Below, piece by piece: positions 16,874 to 26,195 of a stretch of 64,000 bases of DNA (the stretch's first letter is position 1; each line of letters starts with the position of its first letter). The notes under the pieces are model-generated. The model worked only from the letters and a program-made list of their open reading frames with translations, was not told the DNA's origin and did no database searches. Both the position numbers and the translations under genes were made by a program. The stretch is from Epidermidibacterium keratini (GTDB taxonomy: Bacteria; Actinomycetota; Actinomycetes; Mycobacteriales; Antricoccaceae). The DNA is taken from NCBI RefSeq assembly GCF_009834025.1, contig NZ_CP047156.1, positions 1,364,001 to 1,428,000 of the forward strand, in the 5' to 3' direction.

Positions 16874-17682
16874 GCGAAGGGCATCCGAAGGATTTCGTGC
16901 AGTCCCTCGCGAAGGGGCTAGAAGTCATCGGGTCGTTCAACGCCGAGCACCCGCACCAGACCCTTAGCGACGTCGCCCGCAACACCGGCATGACCCGCGC
17001 TTCTGCGCGTCGCTTCCTGCACACGCTGACGACGCTGGGGTACGTCGAGCAGGACGGCACGAAGTTCTCGCTGCGCCCGACGGTGCTGAAGATCGGCCGG
17101 GCCTACCTGTCGATGTTGACGTTGCCGGACGTCGCCGAACCGCATATGCGGGCGCTGTCCGCGACCGTCGGCGAGCCGGTGTCGCTGACCGTGCTCGACG
17201 GGGTGGAGTCGGTCGTGGTCGTGCAGTCCCAGCCCGGCCGCAACGCCGAGAACTTCCTCAACGTCGGCGAGCGGGTCGCGGCCCTCGCGACGGCGTCCGG
17301 ACGCTGCTTGCTCGCGCAGCTGCCTGAGGAGCAGGTCGAGGAGCTGACTCGCGGTCAGACCGTCCCGGCGCTCACCGCGACGACGCAGCGCGACCTCGCC
17401 GTCGTACGCGAGGAGATCCGGGAGGCGCGGCGAGCCGGATATGCGGTGATCGACCAGGAGTTCCGCCCGCACGTGCGCTCCATCGCGATGCCGGTGTACG
17501 CCGGCGTCAACAAGACGCCCGCCGTACTCGTCGTCTCCGCCCGCTCGCGCCGGGTCACCTCAGAGGAGCTGGTGAGCGAGATCCTGCCGAAGCTGCAATT
17601 AACCGCGCACGCGATCGAGGCCGACTACACGCGCTTGATGGCGCGCCGTGCCCGTGGCGTCGAGGAAGGCATCGAGCTCTAA
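16870..17682 (+). CDS. IclR-family transcriptional regulator (PcaR/PobR-like)
   Basis: 270 aa, TTG start overlapping the pcaD stop (TTGA). An N-terminal winged helix-turn-helix (LSDVARNTGMTRASARRFLHTL, about residues 34-55) is followed by the IclR effector domain (AVIDQEFRPHVRSIAMPVY). The FVQSLAKGLEVIGSF opening is typical of the PcaR/PcaU/PobR subgroup that controls beta-ketoadipate genes in response to aromatic intermediates. It is cotranscribed with the lactonase, so it probably regulates its own operon via the 80-nt divergent region at 16013-16093. Confidence 0.85.
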   Translation: MSEGHPKDFVQSLAKGLEVIGSFNAEHPHQTLSDVARNTGMTRASARRFLHTLTTLGYVEQDGTKFSLRPTVLKIGRAYLSMLTLPDVAEPHMRALSATVGEPVSLTVLDGVESVVVVQSQPGRNAENFLNVGERVAALATASGRCLLAQLPEEQVEELTRGQTVPALTATTQRDLAVVREEIREARRAGYAVIDQEFRPHVRSIAMPVYAGVNKTPAVLVVSARSRRVTSEELVSEILPKLQLTAHAIEADYTRLMARRARGVEEGIEL

Positions 17683-17764
17683 CCGGCCGCGAGGTCGGTG
17701 CGACGTGCAGTGAGTTCCGGCTCACTCGTCTCCACGCGCGGTCGGTTCTGACTCGCTCCGCCCC

Positions 17765-17823
17765 ACGCGCGGTGGATTCACCACCGATAATTGCCGCAGA
17801 GCGGTGGTGAACCCACCGCGCGT
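17765..17823. terminator. 59-nt hairpin element between convergent genes
   Basis: Arms 17765-17786 and 17802-17823 (22 bp, one mismatch) with a 15-nt loop. It lies between the IclR gene (+) and purA (-), suited to a bidirectional terminator. The right arm is identical to that of the element at 30894-30952, and the loop also starts ATAAT there, so these are two copies of one element. Confidence 0.75.
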
Positions 17824-17868
17824 CGCGAGGCTGCGGGCGGATCGGCCAGGATGAGGCCTAGATCTGGG

Positions 17869-19218
<1,350 letters not shown>

Positions 19219-19267
19219 CTACGGCAGCGAAAATGCGCCGCGGGCACGTAGCCCAGCGGCCCGTATC

Positions 19268-19290
19268 GGTGGTCGAGCGACGCCGAGACT
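19268..19290. repeat. Short REP-like copy
   Basis: GGTGGTCGAGCGACGCCGAG at 19268, a compact version of the GGTGGTCGAGCAG ... GTCGAGACC repeat seen at 1711, 8972 and 23216. It lies upstream of purA. Confidence 0.5.
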
Positions 19291-19321
19291 TCCCGTCGGC
19301 CGCTCCGTCGCCCATTCGGGC

Positions 19322-19372
19322 GCTTAGGTGTGAGCAATTGCTGGTTAGACCATGCAATCGTCCACACCTAAG
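19322..19372. repeat. 51-nt hairpin repeat, copy 1
   Basis: GCTTAGGTGTGAGCAATTGC at the left and CACACCTAAG at the right form a 10-bp outer stem with partial inner pairing. The same 51 nt recurs without a mismatch at 19988-20038. Each copy lies immediately 3' of a lipoprotein-type coding end on the minus strand, so it may have been the terminator of an ancestral gene that was duplicated with it. Confidence 0.85.
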
Positions 19373-19393
19373 CCCTCCGGCCTCAGCGAGCCG

Positions 19394-19915
19394 TCAGCCC
19401 ATCGTCTCCGCGCGCACCAGCACGCTCGCGATCACGCCGTCGGCGTTCGTCACCGACAGCTTCCAGCAGCCCTCACTCGGCAACACCGGCGTACTCGGGA
19501 AGTTCGTGCCTGCGTCGTGCGTTGCGAGCACCAGCTCGGCGCCGGTCTCGACCTTCGTGGCGGTCAACGTCATGGCTCCGGGCTCGTCGTTGCTGATCCA
19601 CAAGATCTTCGTGTTGCGACCTGGGCCCATCGCGCCGTCGGTGCCGATCGTCGTCGCACCTGATGTCCCGGCATACATGAGTACGGCGATTCCCGCCGGG
19701 CCGTCGACCCACACGACGTCGCCAGCGACTTCGGCGTACCCCTCCGGCACTGGTCCGTAGTTCGCGACGGTGACCGTGCACCCACCGTCGACTGTGGTCT
19801 CCGGCGCCGCGGTAGTGGGCGTTGGCGCTGGATCCGCCTCGTTCGCACTCGTGCAGCCCGCGGCCACAGCAAGTACGCCGATCGCCACACACCGCACGGA
19901 TTTGGTCGCTGCCAT
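19394..19915 (-). CDS. Hypothetical lipoprotein
   Basis: 173 aa from ATG 19915 (GGAGG 5-6 nt upstream; GTG 19918 is too close to it). The N-terminus is a short basic stretch, a hydrophobic core (CVAIGVLAVAAGC) and a lipobox-like cysteine, then a T/P/A-rich linker and a domain of about 130 residues with CTVTVANYGPVPEG and EGCWKLSV (a probable disulfide). It is predicted to be lipid-anchored outside the membrane. The C-terminal 26 residues resemble those read from the pseudogene at 20043-20130. Function unknown. Confidence 0.7.
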   Translation of the reverse strand: MAATKSVRCVAIGVLAVAAGCTSANEADPAPTPTTAAPETTVDGGCTVTVANYGPVPEGYAEVAGDVVWVDGPAGIAVLMYAGTSGATTIGTDGAMGPGRNTKILWISNDEPGAMTLTATKVETGAELVLATHDAGTNFPSTPVLPSEGCWKLSVTNADGVIASVLVRAETMG

Positions 19916-19987
19916 CACAGCCTCCCACCTGGGACTATCCGCCGCCGGTCCCGGAAAAGCAACGCCGGCTCATCCGCCCGTGTGCGG

Positions 19988-20038
19988 GCTTAGGTGTGAG
20001 CAATTGCTGGTTAGACCATGCAATCGTCCACACCTAAG
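19988..20038. repeat. 51-nt hairpin repeat, copy 2
   Basis: Exact copy of 19322-19372, 666 nt away in the same orientation. It lies 5 nt from the stop codon of the truncated lipoprotein remnant. Confidence 0.85.
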
Positions 20039-20042
20039 GGCC

Positions 20043-20130
20043 CTATCCCATCGCCTGAGCGCGGACCAGGACACCCGCGATCTCGCCATCAGCCTTCGAG
20101 TCGAGAAACTTTGCGAGCGCAAACCGCACG
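20043..20130 (-). pseudogene. Truncated 3' end of a lipoprotein paralog
   Basis: Read on the minus strand up to TAG at 20045-20043, this gives FLDSKADGEIAGVLVRAQAMG. It aligns with the C-terminus of the 19394-19915 protein (VTNADGVIASVLVRAETMG). Similarity stops near 20115 and the frame meets a stop at about 20135, so only the last 26 or so codons remain. With the identical hairpin 5 nt beyond, this is the remnant of a tandem duplication whose 5' part was lost, perhaps when the PIG-L operon arrived or was rearranged. Confidence 0.75.
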
Positions 20131-20137
20131 CGCTAAT

Positions 20138-20143
20138 TACAAT
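20138..20143 (+). promoter_or_regulatory. Possible -10 box (TACAAT) of the PIG-L operon
   Basis: TACAAT in an AT-rich patch (TAATTACAAT), unusual for this genome, 57 nt before ATG 20200. TTGCGA at 20111 is too far (21 nt) to be an ideal -35. Confidence 0.4.
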
Positions 20144-20199
20144 GACATCACTCGTTGAGAGACCAGCTGAGGCGGCCGAACGAGGCAGGAACGCACCAG

Positions 20200-20928
20200 A
20201 TGCTTCCCATTTCCATCCCGGCGCCTGCTCCCCCACCCGTGGCGGACGAGCAGTGGCAGCAGTACTTCGATACGAACCTGCGCACGTGCGGGCTTCCTGA
20301 AGCGAATCGGGTCGTCGTCATCGGCGCGCATCCCGACGACGAGACGATCGGCGCCGGCCGCCTGCTGGCCTCGCTCGACATTCCCGCGGTGGCGCTCACC
20401 CTCACCGCCGGTGAGCACTGCGTCGAGTGCCCCGACCTGGGTCCGGCCGGTGTCGCCTCGGTCCGGCTCAACGAGTGGCGCACCGCGCTCGGACGGCTCG
20501 GCGTACGCCCGCTGAAAGCCCCGACGTGGCCCGACGGCGCCCTCGCTGACCACATCGACTCTGCCGCCGCGCACATCGCGAAGCTGCTGCACCCAGGCGA
20601 CCTCGTCCTCGCGCCGTGGCGGCACGACCCGCATCCCGACCACACCGCCGCCGGACTCGCGGCCGCGGATGCCGTCGAGTACGCCGATGCTGAGCTCGTC
20701 GAATACCCGGTGTGGGCGCCGTACTGGCGCAGCCCGCAGGAGGTCGAGGAGCTCGGCTGGCGCTTCGATGCCTACCCCACCGACGACGAGGCGCTCGCGC
20801 GCTGGCGCCAGGCGCTGCTGGCCTACGGCAGCCAGCTGCTGCCGATCAAACCCGGCTGGCCGCCGGTCGTCCCACGCGATCTGTTCGAACGGCACCCGGC
20901 GCAGCTGATCGCCACGCGTACGTCGTGA
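20200..20928 (+). CDS. PIG-L family deacetylase
   Basis: 242 aa from ATG 20200 (AGGA about 9 nt upstream; TTG 20155 is in frame but has weaker support). The zinc-dependent LmbE/PIG-L signature is complete: AHPDDETIGAGR (about residue 45) and HPDHTAAG (about 147). Family members remove N-acetyl groups from GlcNAc-containing small molecules or lipids (MshB, PIG-L). The gene overlaps a methyltransferase by 4 nt and opens a four-gene coupled operon. MshB proper is longer and differs in context, so the substrate here is likely something else. Confidence 0.88.
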   Translation: MLPISIPAPAPPPVADEQWQQYFDTNLRTCGLPEANRVVVIGAHPDDETIGAGRLLASLDIPAVALTLTAGEHCVECPDLGPAGVASVRLNEWRTALGRLGVRPLKAPTWPDGALADHIDSAAAHIAKLLHPGDLVLAPWRHDPHPDHTAAGLAAADAVEYADAELVEYPVWAPYWRSPQEVEELGWRFDAYPTDDEALARWRQALLAYGSQLLPIKPGWPPVVPRDLFERHPAQLIATRTS

Positions 20929-21494
20929 GCACGCCCGACTGGGATGCCGTCTACGCCGCTGCCGAGGACCCGTTCGAGGTCGCGACGAGCTGGTACGAGC
21001 GACGCAAGATGGACGTCGTACTCGCCTCGCTCGCCCAAGAGCGATACCGCCTGATCTGGGACTGCGCCAGCGGCACCGGGCACCTTGCTGCGCGCCTCGC
21101 CGGCCGCGGGCCGGTCATTGCCTCGGACGCTGCCCAGGCCGCCGTCGAGCTGACAGCGAAACAGCTCGAAACCACCGACGGGCAGGCGGTCCGCTCACCG
21201 CTGCCCCACGTCCCCGAACTCGCCGCCGACGCCGAGCTCGTGGTGGTGTCGGAGGTTCTCTACTACCTCGACCGCGCCGACCGGCGCGCCGTCGCAGACG
21301 GCATCGACCAGACCACGGCCCGCGAAGTGATCGCCGTCCACTGGCGCCACAGCCCGCACGATGCACACATCGCCGGCGACGTCGCCAACGACGAGTTTGG
21401 CGCGCACCTGCACACGTACGGATGGCGCACATCTCTCACCCACGAAGACGCCGACTTCGTACTACACGGCTGGAAACGGGGTATAGGACGGTAG
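20925..21494 (+). CDS. Class I SAM-dependent methyltransferase (NodS-like)
   Basis: 189 aa, GTG start within the PIG-L stop (GTGA). The beginning PDWDAVYAAAEDPFEVATSWYERRK and the motif I region LIWDCASGTGHLAARLAGRG are like NodS, which N-methylates the de-acetylated glucosamine of Nod factors; VVVSEVLYYLD is the usual post-motif. A deacetylase followed directly by a NodS-like N-methyltransferase suggests sequential deacetylation and N-methylation of one amino sugar. This is inference from family and gene order. Confidence 0.85.
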   Translation: MSTPDWDAVYAAAEDPFEVATSWYERRKMDVVLASLAQERYRLIWDCASGTGHLAARLAGRGPVIASDAAQAAVELTAKQLETTDGQAVRSPLPHVPELAADAELVVVSEVLYYLDRADRRAVADGIDQTTAREVIAVHWRHSPHDAHIAGDVANDEFGAHLHTYGWRTSLTHEDADFVLHGWKRGIGR

Positions 21495-22453
21495 TGCTGT
21501 CCGAACTACCACCGCCCCTGGACCCCGTCGGCTACCCGTCAGCCGCACCCACCCCCACCGAGCAGCGGGAGGCGATGACATCTCTTGCCTCCCGCTGCGC
21601 ATGGGGTGAGTTGAGCTGGCCCGAGCTCATCGAGCAGTTGCTCGCTCTGGGCCGCACCGACATCCCACTCGCGCGGCTCACCGAGGGCCACATCGACGCC
21701 GTCCGCATCCTGACCGAGGCCGGACTCGCACCCCAGGAGGGGCTGTACGGCGTCTGGGCCTCCCGCTCGGGGGGCACCGGCGTGCGCGGTACGCATGAGG
21801 ACCAACACTGGGTGCTCGACGGCAAACTCCGGTTTGCCTCCGGGGCCGGCGTCATCGACCGGGCGCTTCTTCCCGTTGAGGCCGACGGCCAGGCACAGCT
21901 GCTCGACGTCGGCGTACGCGACTGGGAGTTCGAAGATGACTGGCGTACGCCGGCGATGGCCGGCAGCCGCTCGTTCAGCGCCAGCCTCGACGGCCTCGCA
22001 GCCGAGGCACGCGCTGTCGGACCGGACGATTTCTACCTGTCGCGCACCGGCTTCCACCCCGGCGGTATCGGCGTCGCCGCGGTGTGGGTCGGTGGTGCGC
22101 AGCGGGTGCTCGACCTGCTCGAGCGCGCCCGCGCCCGTCGCAGCCAGAACGAGATCACGCAGGCCCGCCTCGGCCGCGCCCGCCTGGAGATCGCCAGTGC
22201 GGCCGCCGCCTGCCGCCAGGGCGCCGTACTCGTCGACAAGTGCCCGCCCGAGCAGCTACGCCAGCTGGCCACCGAGTGCCGCGGCGTGACTGGAGCGGCG
22301 GTACGCCGGATCCTCACCGACGTTCGCGAGCTGGCCGGCCCGGCGGGCCTGGCCTACGAGCAGGAGCTCAGTGCTGCGATCGACGACCTGCAGATGTACG
22401 TCGGCCAGCAGAACGCCGACTCCGACGCGATGTTTCTAGGAGCGCCGTCGTGA
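21494..22453 (+). CDS. Acyl-CoA-dehydrogenase-like flavoprotein (short, divergent)
   Basis: 319 aa, GTG overlapping the preceding stop by one base. The central beta domain (GVWASRSGGTGVRG, HWVLDGKLRFASGAGVIDRALL) and the C-terminal helices (WVGGAQRVLDLL) follow the acyl-CoA dehydrogenase layout, but the protein is about 60 residues shorter than usual and the ordinary catalytic region is not recognisable. It may act on a carrier-bound or non-CoA substrate, or have lost dehydrogenase activity. Tight coupling on both sides ties it to the PIG-L/methyltransferase/glycosyltransferase pathway. Confidence 0.75.
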   Translation: MLSELPPPLDPVGYPSAAPTPTEQREAMTSLASRCAWGELSWPELIEQLLALGRTDIPLARLTEGHIDAVRILTEAGLAPQEGLYGVWASRSGGTGVRGTHEDQHWVLDGKLRFASGAGVIDRALLPVEADGQAQLLDVGVRDWEFEDDWRTPAMAGSRSFSASLDGLAAEARAVGPDDFYLSRTGFHPGGIGVAAVWVGGAQRVLDLLERARARRSQNEITQARLGRARLEIASAAAACRQGAVLVDKCPPEQLRQLATECRGVTGAAVRRILTDVRELAGPAGLAYEQELSAAIDDLQMYVGQQNADSDAMFLGAPS

Positions 22454-23313
22454 CCGACGTGATCGTGAGCGTTCCGGCGCGCAACGAACGCGACAATCTC
22501 CCGAAATGTCTGAGCGCCATCGCCACTGCTGCTGGCGTCGCGCGCCAGCAGCGCGGGATCGGCGTAGCGCTCGCGGTCGCAGACCACTGCTCAAGCGACG
22601 ACACCTACGCCGCAGCAAAGATTGAACTCTCTCAATATCCCGAGTTGGACTGGCTGGTCGTCCGCGATGACACCTCCAGCACGGTCGGGCAGGTCCGTGC
22701 CCGCCTCGTCGAGGCAGCGCTTGAGCAGTGGCCGGCGACGGACGGCGCCGACCGGTGGCTGCTCACCACCGACGCCGACTCGATCGTGCCGCCGGACTGG
22801 ATCACTGGACTGCTGGCGCATGCCCAGCGCACCCACGCCGATGCCGTCACCGGGATGGCCCATCTTGACGCGCCGCCGCCTGCGGGGGTCGCCGAGGAGT
22901 ACCGCCGCATCATCGAGTCCGGCGTACGCGGCGACGAGCACGACCACGTGTACGGCGCGAACCTGGCTGTCTCGTTGCGCGCCTACCGCGAGGTGGGCGG
23001 GTTTGCCGACGTGTCCAGCGGTGAGGACCGCGACCTTATCCGTCGCCTGCGGATCGCCGGCTGGGCAGTCAGTAGCACGCTCAACCCGGCGGTCGTCACG
23101 TCCGCGCGGCACCCCGGCCGCGCCACCGTCGGCCTCGGAGCACTGCTGGAGCGGATCTACGACCGCCACGCGGCACCCCATCAAAGCAGCGCTCGAGCAC
23201 GTTCATCGCCGTTAAGCGGTGGTCACGCAGGGATGAGCCCGGCACGCGGTGGTCGAGCAGGGACGAGCCCCCAGGGGCGAGGACCGTCCGTCGAGACCAC
23301 TTCTCAGCTATAG
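22450..23313 (+). CDS. Glycosyltransferase family 2
   Basis: 287 aa, GTGA overlap with the upstream gene. A GT-A domain: VIVSVPARNERDNLPKCL, VADHCSSDDTY, the TTDADSIVPPDWI metal site and GANLAVSLRAYREVGGF with GEDRDLIRRL as acceptor/catalytic motifs. No transmembrane helix, so cytosolic. The last 32 or so residues (GGHAGMSPARGGRAGTSPQG...) are encoded by a REP-like element at 23216-23370, so the repeat has replaced or extended the native C-terminus. It would add a sugar to, or use as acceptor, the molecule made by the operon. Confidence 0.85.
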   Translation: MTDVIVSVPARNERDNLPKCLSAIATAAGVARQQRGIGVALAVADHCSSDDTYAAAKIELSQYPELDWLVVRDDTSSTVGQVRARLVEAALEQWPATDGADRWLLTTDADSIVPPDWITGLLAHAQRTHADAVTGMAHLDAPPPAGVAEEYRRIIESGVRGDEHDHVYGANLAVSLRAYREVGGFADVSSGEDRDLIRRLRIAGWAVSSTLNPAVVTSARHPGRATVGLGALLERIYDRHAAPHQSSARARSSPLSGGHAGMSPARGGRAGTSPQGRGPSVETTSQL

Positions 23314-23370
23314 AGGTGATCTCGACAACCGCTCAGGCCCCTCGGGGGGCCTTCGCTGCTCGATCAGCGA
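23216..23370. repeat. REP-like repeat block overlapping a gene end
   Basis: Three imperfect units: a partial one (23216-23240, GCGGTGGTCACGCAGGG), a full one (23246-23298, GCGGTGGTCGAGCAGGGACG to CGTCGAGACC) and an inverted one (23316-23370, GTGATCTCGACAACCGCTC to GCTGCTCGATCAGCG). The first two are translated as the tail of the GT2 protein. Confidence 0.75.
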
Positions 23371-23379
23371 GCGGGCGGA

Positions 23380-23385
23380 TAGGGT
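23380..23385 (+). promoter_or_regulatory. -10 box TAGGGT for a leaderless gene
   Basis: TAGGGT followed by exactly 6 nt and GTG 23392. No Shine-Dalgarno is present. Confidence 0.6.
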
Positions 23386-23391
23386 TCTAGG

Positions 23392-24174
23392 GTGCACCCG
23401 ACTGTCATCGTCGATCGGTACGACGCCGGGCATCCATGGGCTCACTACGGACTCCAGGTCGCGACCCGCTGGGACGACGAGCCGACCCGCGATGACGTGC
23501 GGGAGGCGCTGCGCGCGGTGAGCGATGACGGCGTACTCGTCTCCGGTAGTCCGGCCACTCTCAACGCCGTCGTCGACGGGCTCCAGCGCCTGGGCAAGAC
23601 AGCGCAGACGCCCGTCGCGTTCCTGAACGGGCGCGGGTACGACGCCGACCGCTACGCCACGATCGGCGATGCGACTGCTCGGTTCGTCAACCACCTCGGC
23701 CTACCGCAAACCCTCGAGGCACTGCTTCAGACCGATGCGATGCAACTTCCCTTGGCACGCAACGACATTGGCGGCGTACTGCTTATCGAAGCGCGGTGCG
23801 AGCGCGCGAAGCTTCGTCCCTTCGGCATGCAGGCCTATCACGACGACACTCTCGTCGCGGACGGCACAATCCTCGGCCTCACGGTGACCCCGGACTACGC
23901 CCTCGATGACGAGCTGATCGCCAAGGTCACCCCTGCCAGGCGTGGGGCGATCGTCACGAGCGTCGGCCGTGCCGTGCAGCTCGCCTCCGACGACGTACCG
24001 CTGCACCTCGACGGCCGCGCGATGGGTCAGATCAGCAAAAGGACTTGGTACGTCGACGATCGCGCGCACTGGCTGCTGCGCGCGACGCGGCGGCCGGATC
24101 CACAGCCGGCCCCCGACGAGCCGGACGGACCGGTTCCCGGGAAAGAACGCCGCCTCTTTCGCTGGGTTCGCTGA
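23392..24174 (+). CDS. Divergent diacylglycerol-kinase-like protein, probably without the GGDGT motif
   Basis: 260 aa from GTG 23392, probably leaderless. The order of segments recalls the DAGK/sphingosine kinase catalytic family: GSPATLNAVVDGL sits where GGDGTLNEVVNGL is expected, DATARFVNHLGLPQTLEALL where the NDFARxLGLP segment is, and DVPLHLDGRAMG near the C-terminus where the DGE motif is. The nucleotide-binding GGDGT is replaced by GSPAT, so kinase activity is doubtful. It could be a lipid-binding relative or an unrelated protein that resembles the family by chance. Confidence 0.45.
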   Translation: MHPTVIVDRYDAGHPWAHYGLQVATRWDDEPTRDDVREALRAVSDDGVLVSGSPATLNAVVDGLQRLGKTAQTPVAFLNGRGYDADRYATIGDATARFVNHLGLPQTLEALLQTDAMQLPLARNDIGGVLLIEARCERAKLRPFGMQAYHDDTLVADGTILGLTVTPDYALDDELIAKVTPARRGAIVTSVGRAVQLASDDVPLHLDGRAMGQISKRTWYVDDRAHWLLRATRRPDPQPAPDEPDGPVPGKERRLFRWVR

Positions 24175-24199
24175 CAGCAACATCGGGCAGAATGATGCA

Positions 24200-25738
24200 G
24201 TGCCCACCAACGAGAGCATCGAAGTCGAACGTAAATACGCAGCGCCCGCCCGCACCGGGGTGCCGCCGCTGCAGGAAGCTGCCGGCGTCGCGCGTGCCGA
24301 GCGCCGCCGTACGGTGCGGCTGGACGCGCAGTACTTCGACACCGAGGATCTCGACCTGGCGGCACACCGCATCACGTTGCGGCGGCGTACCGGCGGCGGC
24401 GACGCCGGCTGGCACCTGAAGCTGCCGGCGAGCAAGGAGTCTCGACGCGAGATTCAGATGCCTCTCTCACCCGCTGCGGACGGCGTGCCGGCCGAGCTGC
24501 TGGACTACGTGCGCGCGATCGTGCGCGACCGCCCGCTCGTGCCGGCGGTCAGGCTGCAGACCCGGCGTACTCGGCACGAGCTCTTCAACGCGGCCGGGAT
24601 CCTGCTCGCCGAGCTTGCCGATGACCGAGTGAGCGCCACCTCCGAGCTCGACGGTGTCGAGCCGCAGGAGTGGCGCGAGTGGGAGGTCGAGCTGCAGGAG
24701 GGCGGACCGCAGATCTTCGAGGCGGTCGAGCCGATGCTGCGTGAGGCCGGCGCCGAGGCCGACGCGGGGCCGTCAAAACTGGCGCGCGCGCTCGGCGACC
24801 GTCGACCCTCGGCCAGCGCTCCCGACGAGCTGCCCGGCCACCCGGACGTCGAAGACCTCGTCAGCGCCTACCTTCGCCAGGAGACCGACCGGCTCAAGTC
24901 GCACGACTACGGCGTGCGCGTCCATGAGCACGACGCGATCCACCAGATGCGCGTCGCCGCACGCCGGCTGCGCACGGTGCTGTCGACGTACCGCTCGCTG
25001 CTTGCCGAGGGGCGCTCGGACGAGCTGCGCACCGAGCTCAAGGCGCTCGCCGATGCGCTGGGTACGGCGCGCGACTCCGAAGTGATGCGCGATCGGCTGG
25101 CCGATCTGATTGAGCGCCAACCCGACGACCTCGTGTGGGGGCCGGTGGCCGAGCGCGTCGCTGACGAGCTCACTCGGCGCTATGAGTCTGGGCATGAGAA
25201 CGCGCTCGCGTTCCTGTCGTCGCAGCGCTATTTCCGGCTGCTGGACGCCCTTGATGCCCTCCCCGGCGAGCTGGTCGAGACCGATCTGTCGCACGCCGAC
25301 GCCGCCGAGCACATCACCGATCTCATCGCGCGCGACTGGCGCCGGCTGCGGCGTACTGTCCGGGCCGCTGACGCCGCTCCCGACGAGGAGCGCGAGGTGC
25401 TGCTGCACGAGGTGCGCAAAGCCGCCAAGCGGCTGCGCTACGCCACCGAGTCAGCGTCCGCCGTACTCGGCAAACAGGGCAAGCAGCTGGCGAAGGCGGC
25501 GAGCGCCATCACCGACATCCTGGGCGACCACAACGACTCGATGATCACCCAGGGCGTCATCGCCGAGCTCGCCGCGCAGGCGCAGGAGCGCGGCGAGAGC
25601 ACGTTTACCTACGGGCGGATCCAGGGCTGGGAGGCGGCGCGGGCCGACATCTCGAACGAGGCCTACCTCGACGCGCTGCGCGACGTCGACGCGCTGCGCT
25701 ACCCCGGCTGGAAGCGAGCCCGCCCCAAGCAGGCTTAG
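24200..25738 (+). CDS. CYTH and CHAD domain protein
   Basis: 512 aa from GTG 24200; CAGAAT lies 6 nt upstream, so translation is probably leaderless. Residues about 5-195 form a CYTH domain (IEVERKY, the ExExK triphosphate-binding motif; LDAQYFDTED; ITLRRRTGG; HLKLPA). Residues about 225-505 form a CHAD helical domain with conserved histidines (HDAIHQMRVAARRLRTVL, HEVRKAAKRLRYATE, LGDHNDSM). CYTH domains act on triphosphates and CHAD domains bind polyphosphate, so a role in polyphosphate or inorganic triphosphate metabolism is likely. Its stop overlaps that of DUF3151 by 3 nt. Confidence 0.92.
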   Translation: MPTNESIEVERKYAAPARTGVPPLQEAAGVARAERRRTVRLDAQYFDTEDLDLAAHRITLRRRTGGGDAGWHLKLPASKESRREIQMPLSPAADGVPAELLDYVRAIVRDRPLVPAVRLQTRRTRHELFNAAGILLAELADDRVSATSELDGVEPQEWREWEVELQEGGPQIFEAVEPMLREAGAEADAGPSKLARALGDRRPSASAPDELPGHPDVEDLVSAYLRQETDRLKSHDYGVRVHEHDAIHQMRVAARRLRTVLSTYRSLLAEGRSDELRTELKALADALGTARDSEVMRDRLADLIERQPDDLVWGPVAERVADELTRRYESGHENALAFLSSQRYFRLLDALDALPGELVETDLSHADAAEHITDLIARDWRRLRRTVRAADAAPDEEREVLLHEVRKAAKRLRYATESASAVLGKQGKQLAKAASAITDILGDHNDSMITQGVIAELAAQAQERGESTFTYGRIQGWEAARADISNEAYLDALRDVDALRYPGWKRARPKQA

Positions 25739-26148
25739 CGCAGCGCTTCGGCCGCGGCGGGGTCGGAATCGTCCAGCAGCGTGCTCAGCCGCTGGTATTC
25801 CTCGGTCTCGCCGATCTGCTGCGCAGCCTGGGCAAGGTAGTAGAAGCAGCGCAGCACACCGCGGTTGCCCTCGTGCGACCACGGCACCGGGCCAAAGCCC
25901 TTCCAGCCGTTCTTGCGCAGCGCGTCAAGCCCGCGGTGGTAGCCGGTGCGCGCATAGGCGTACGCCGCAATCACCTCGCCAGAGGCGAGCGCCTGCTCGG
26001 CGAGCGCTGCCCATGCCGCCGAGTACGCCGGGTGCGCGGCCGCGACCTCGGCGGGCGGCGTACCCCCGGCGAGCTGCGCGTCGGCGTCGGGATCGGCCGG
26101 CAGGAGTACGGCCGGCGGCTGGGCCATCAGATCTTCACCAACTGGCAT
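25735..26148 (-). CDS. DUF3151 domain protein
   Basis: 137 aa from ATG 26148 (AAAGGA upstream). Contains PAVLLPADPDA near the N-terminus and the family core GLDALRKNGWKGFGPVPWSHE followed by NRGVLRCFYYLA, which resemble the actinobacterial DUF3151 proteins. It is all-helical, with no membrane segment, TPR-like in appearance (alanine-rich paired helices). Role unknown. It converges with the CHAD gene and lies downstream of HU behind a terminator. Confidence 0.88.
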   Translation of the reverse strand: MPVGEDLMAQPPAVLLPADPDADAQLAGGTPPAEVAAAHPAYSAAWAALAEQALASGEVIAAYAYARTGYHRGLDALRKNGWKGFGPVPWSHEGNRGVLRCFYYLAQAAQQIGETEEYQRLSTLLDDSDPAAAEALR

Positions 26149-26195
26149 GGCGTGGGTCCTTTCAGTGCCCGAAGCTGGCCGGGGCACAGACGACA

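Noticed and set aside
16870-16900. ATG-based start for the IclR gene
   Set aside because: No suitable ATG precedes the helix-turn-helix; the TTG overlapping the pcaD stop keeps the typical N-terminus.
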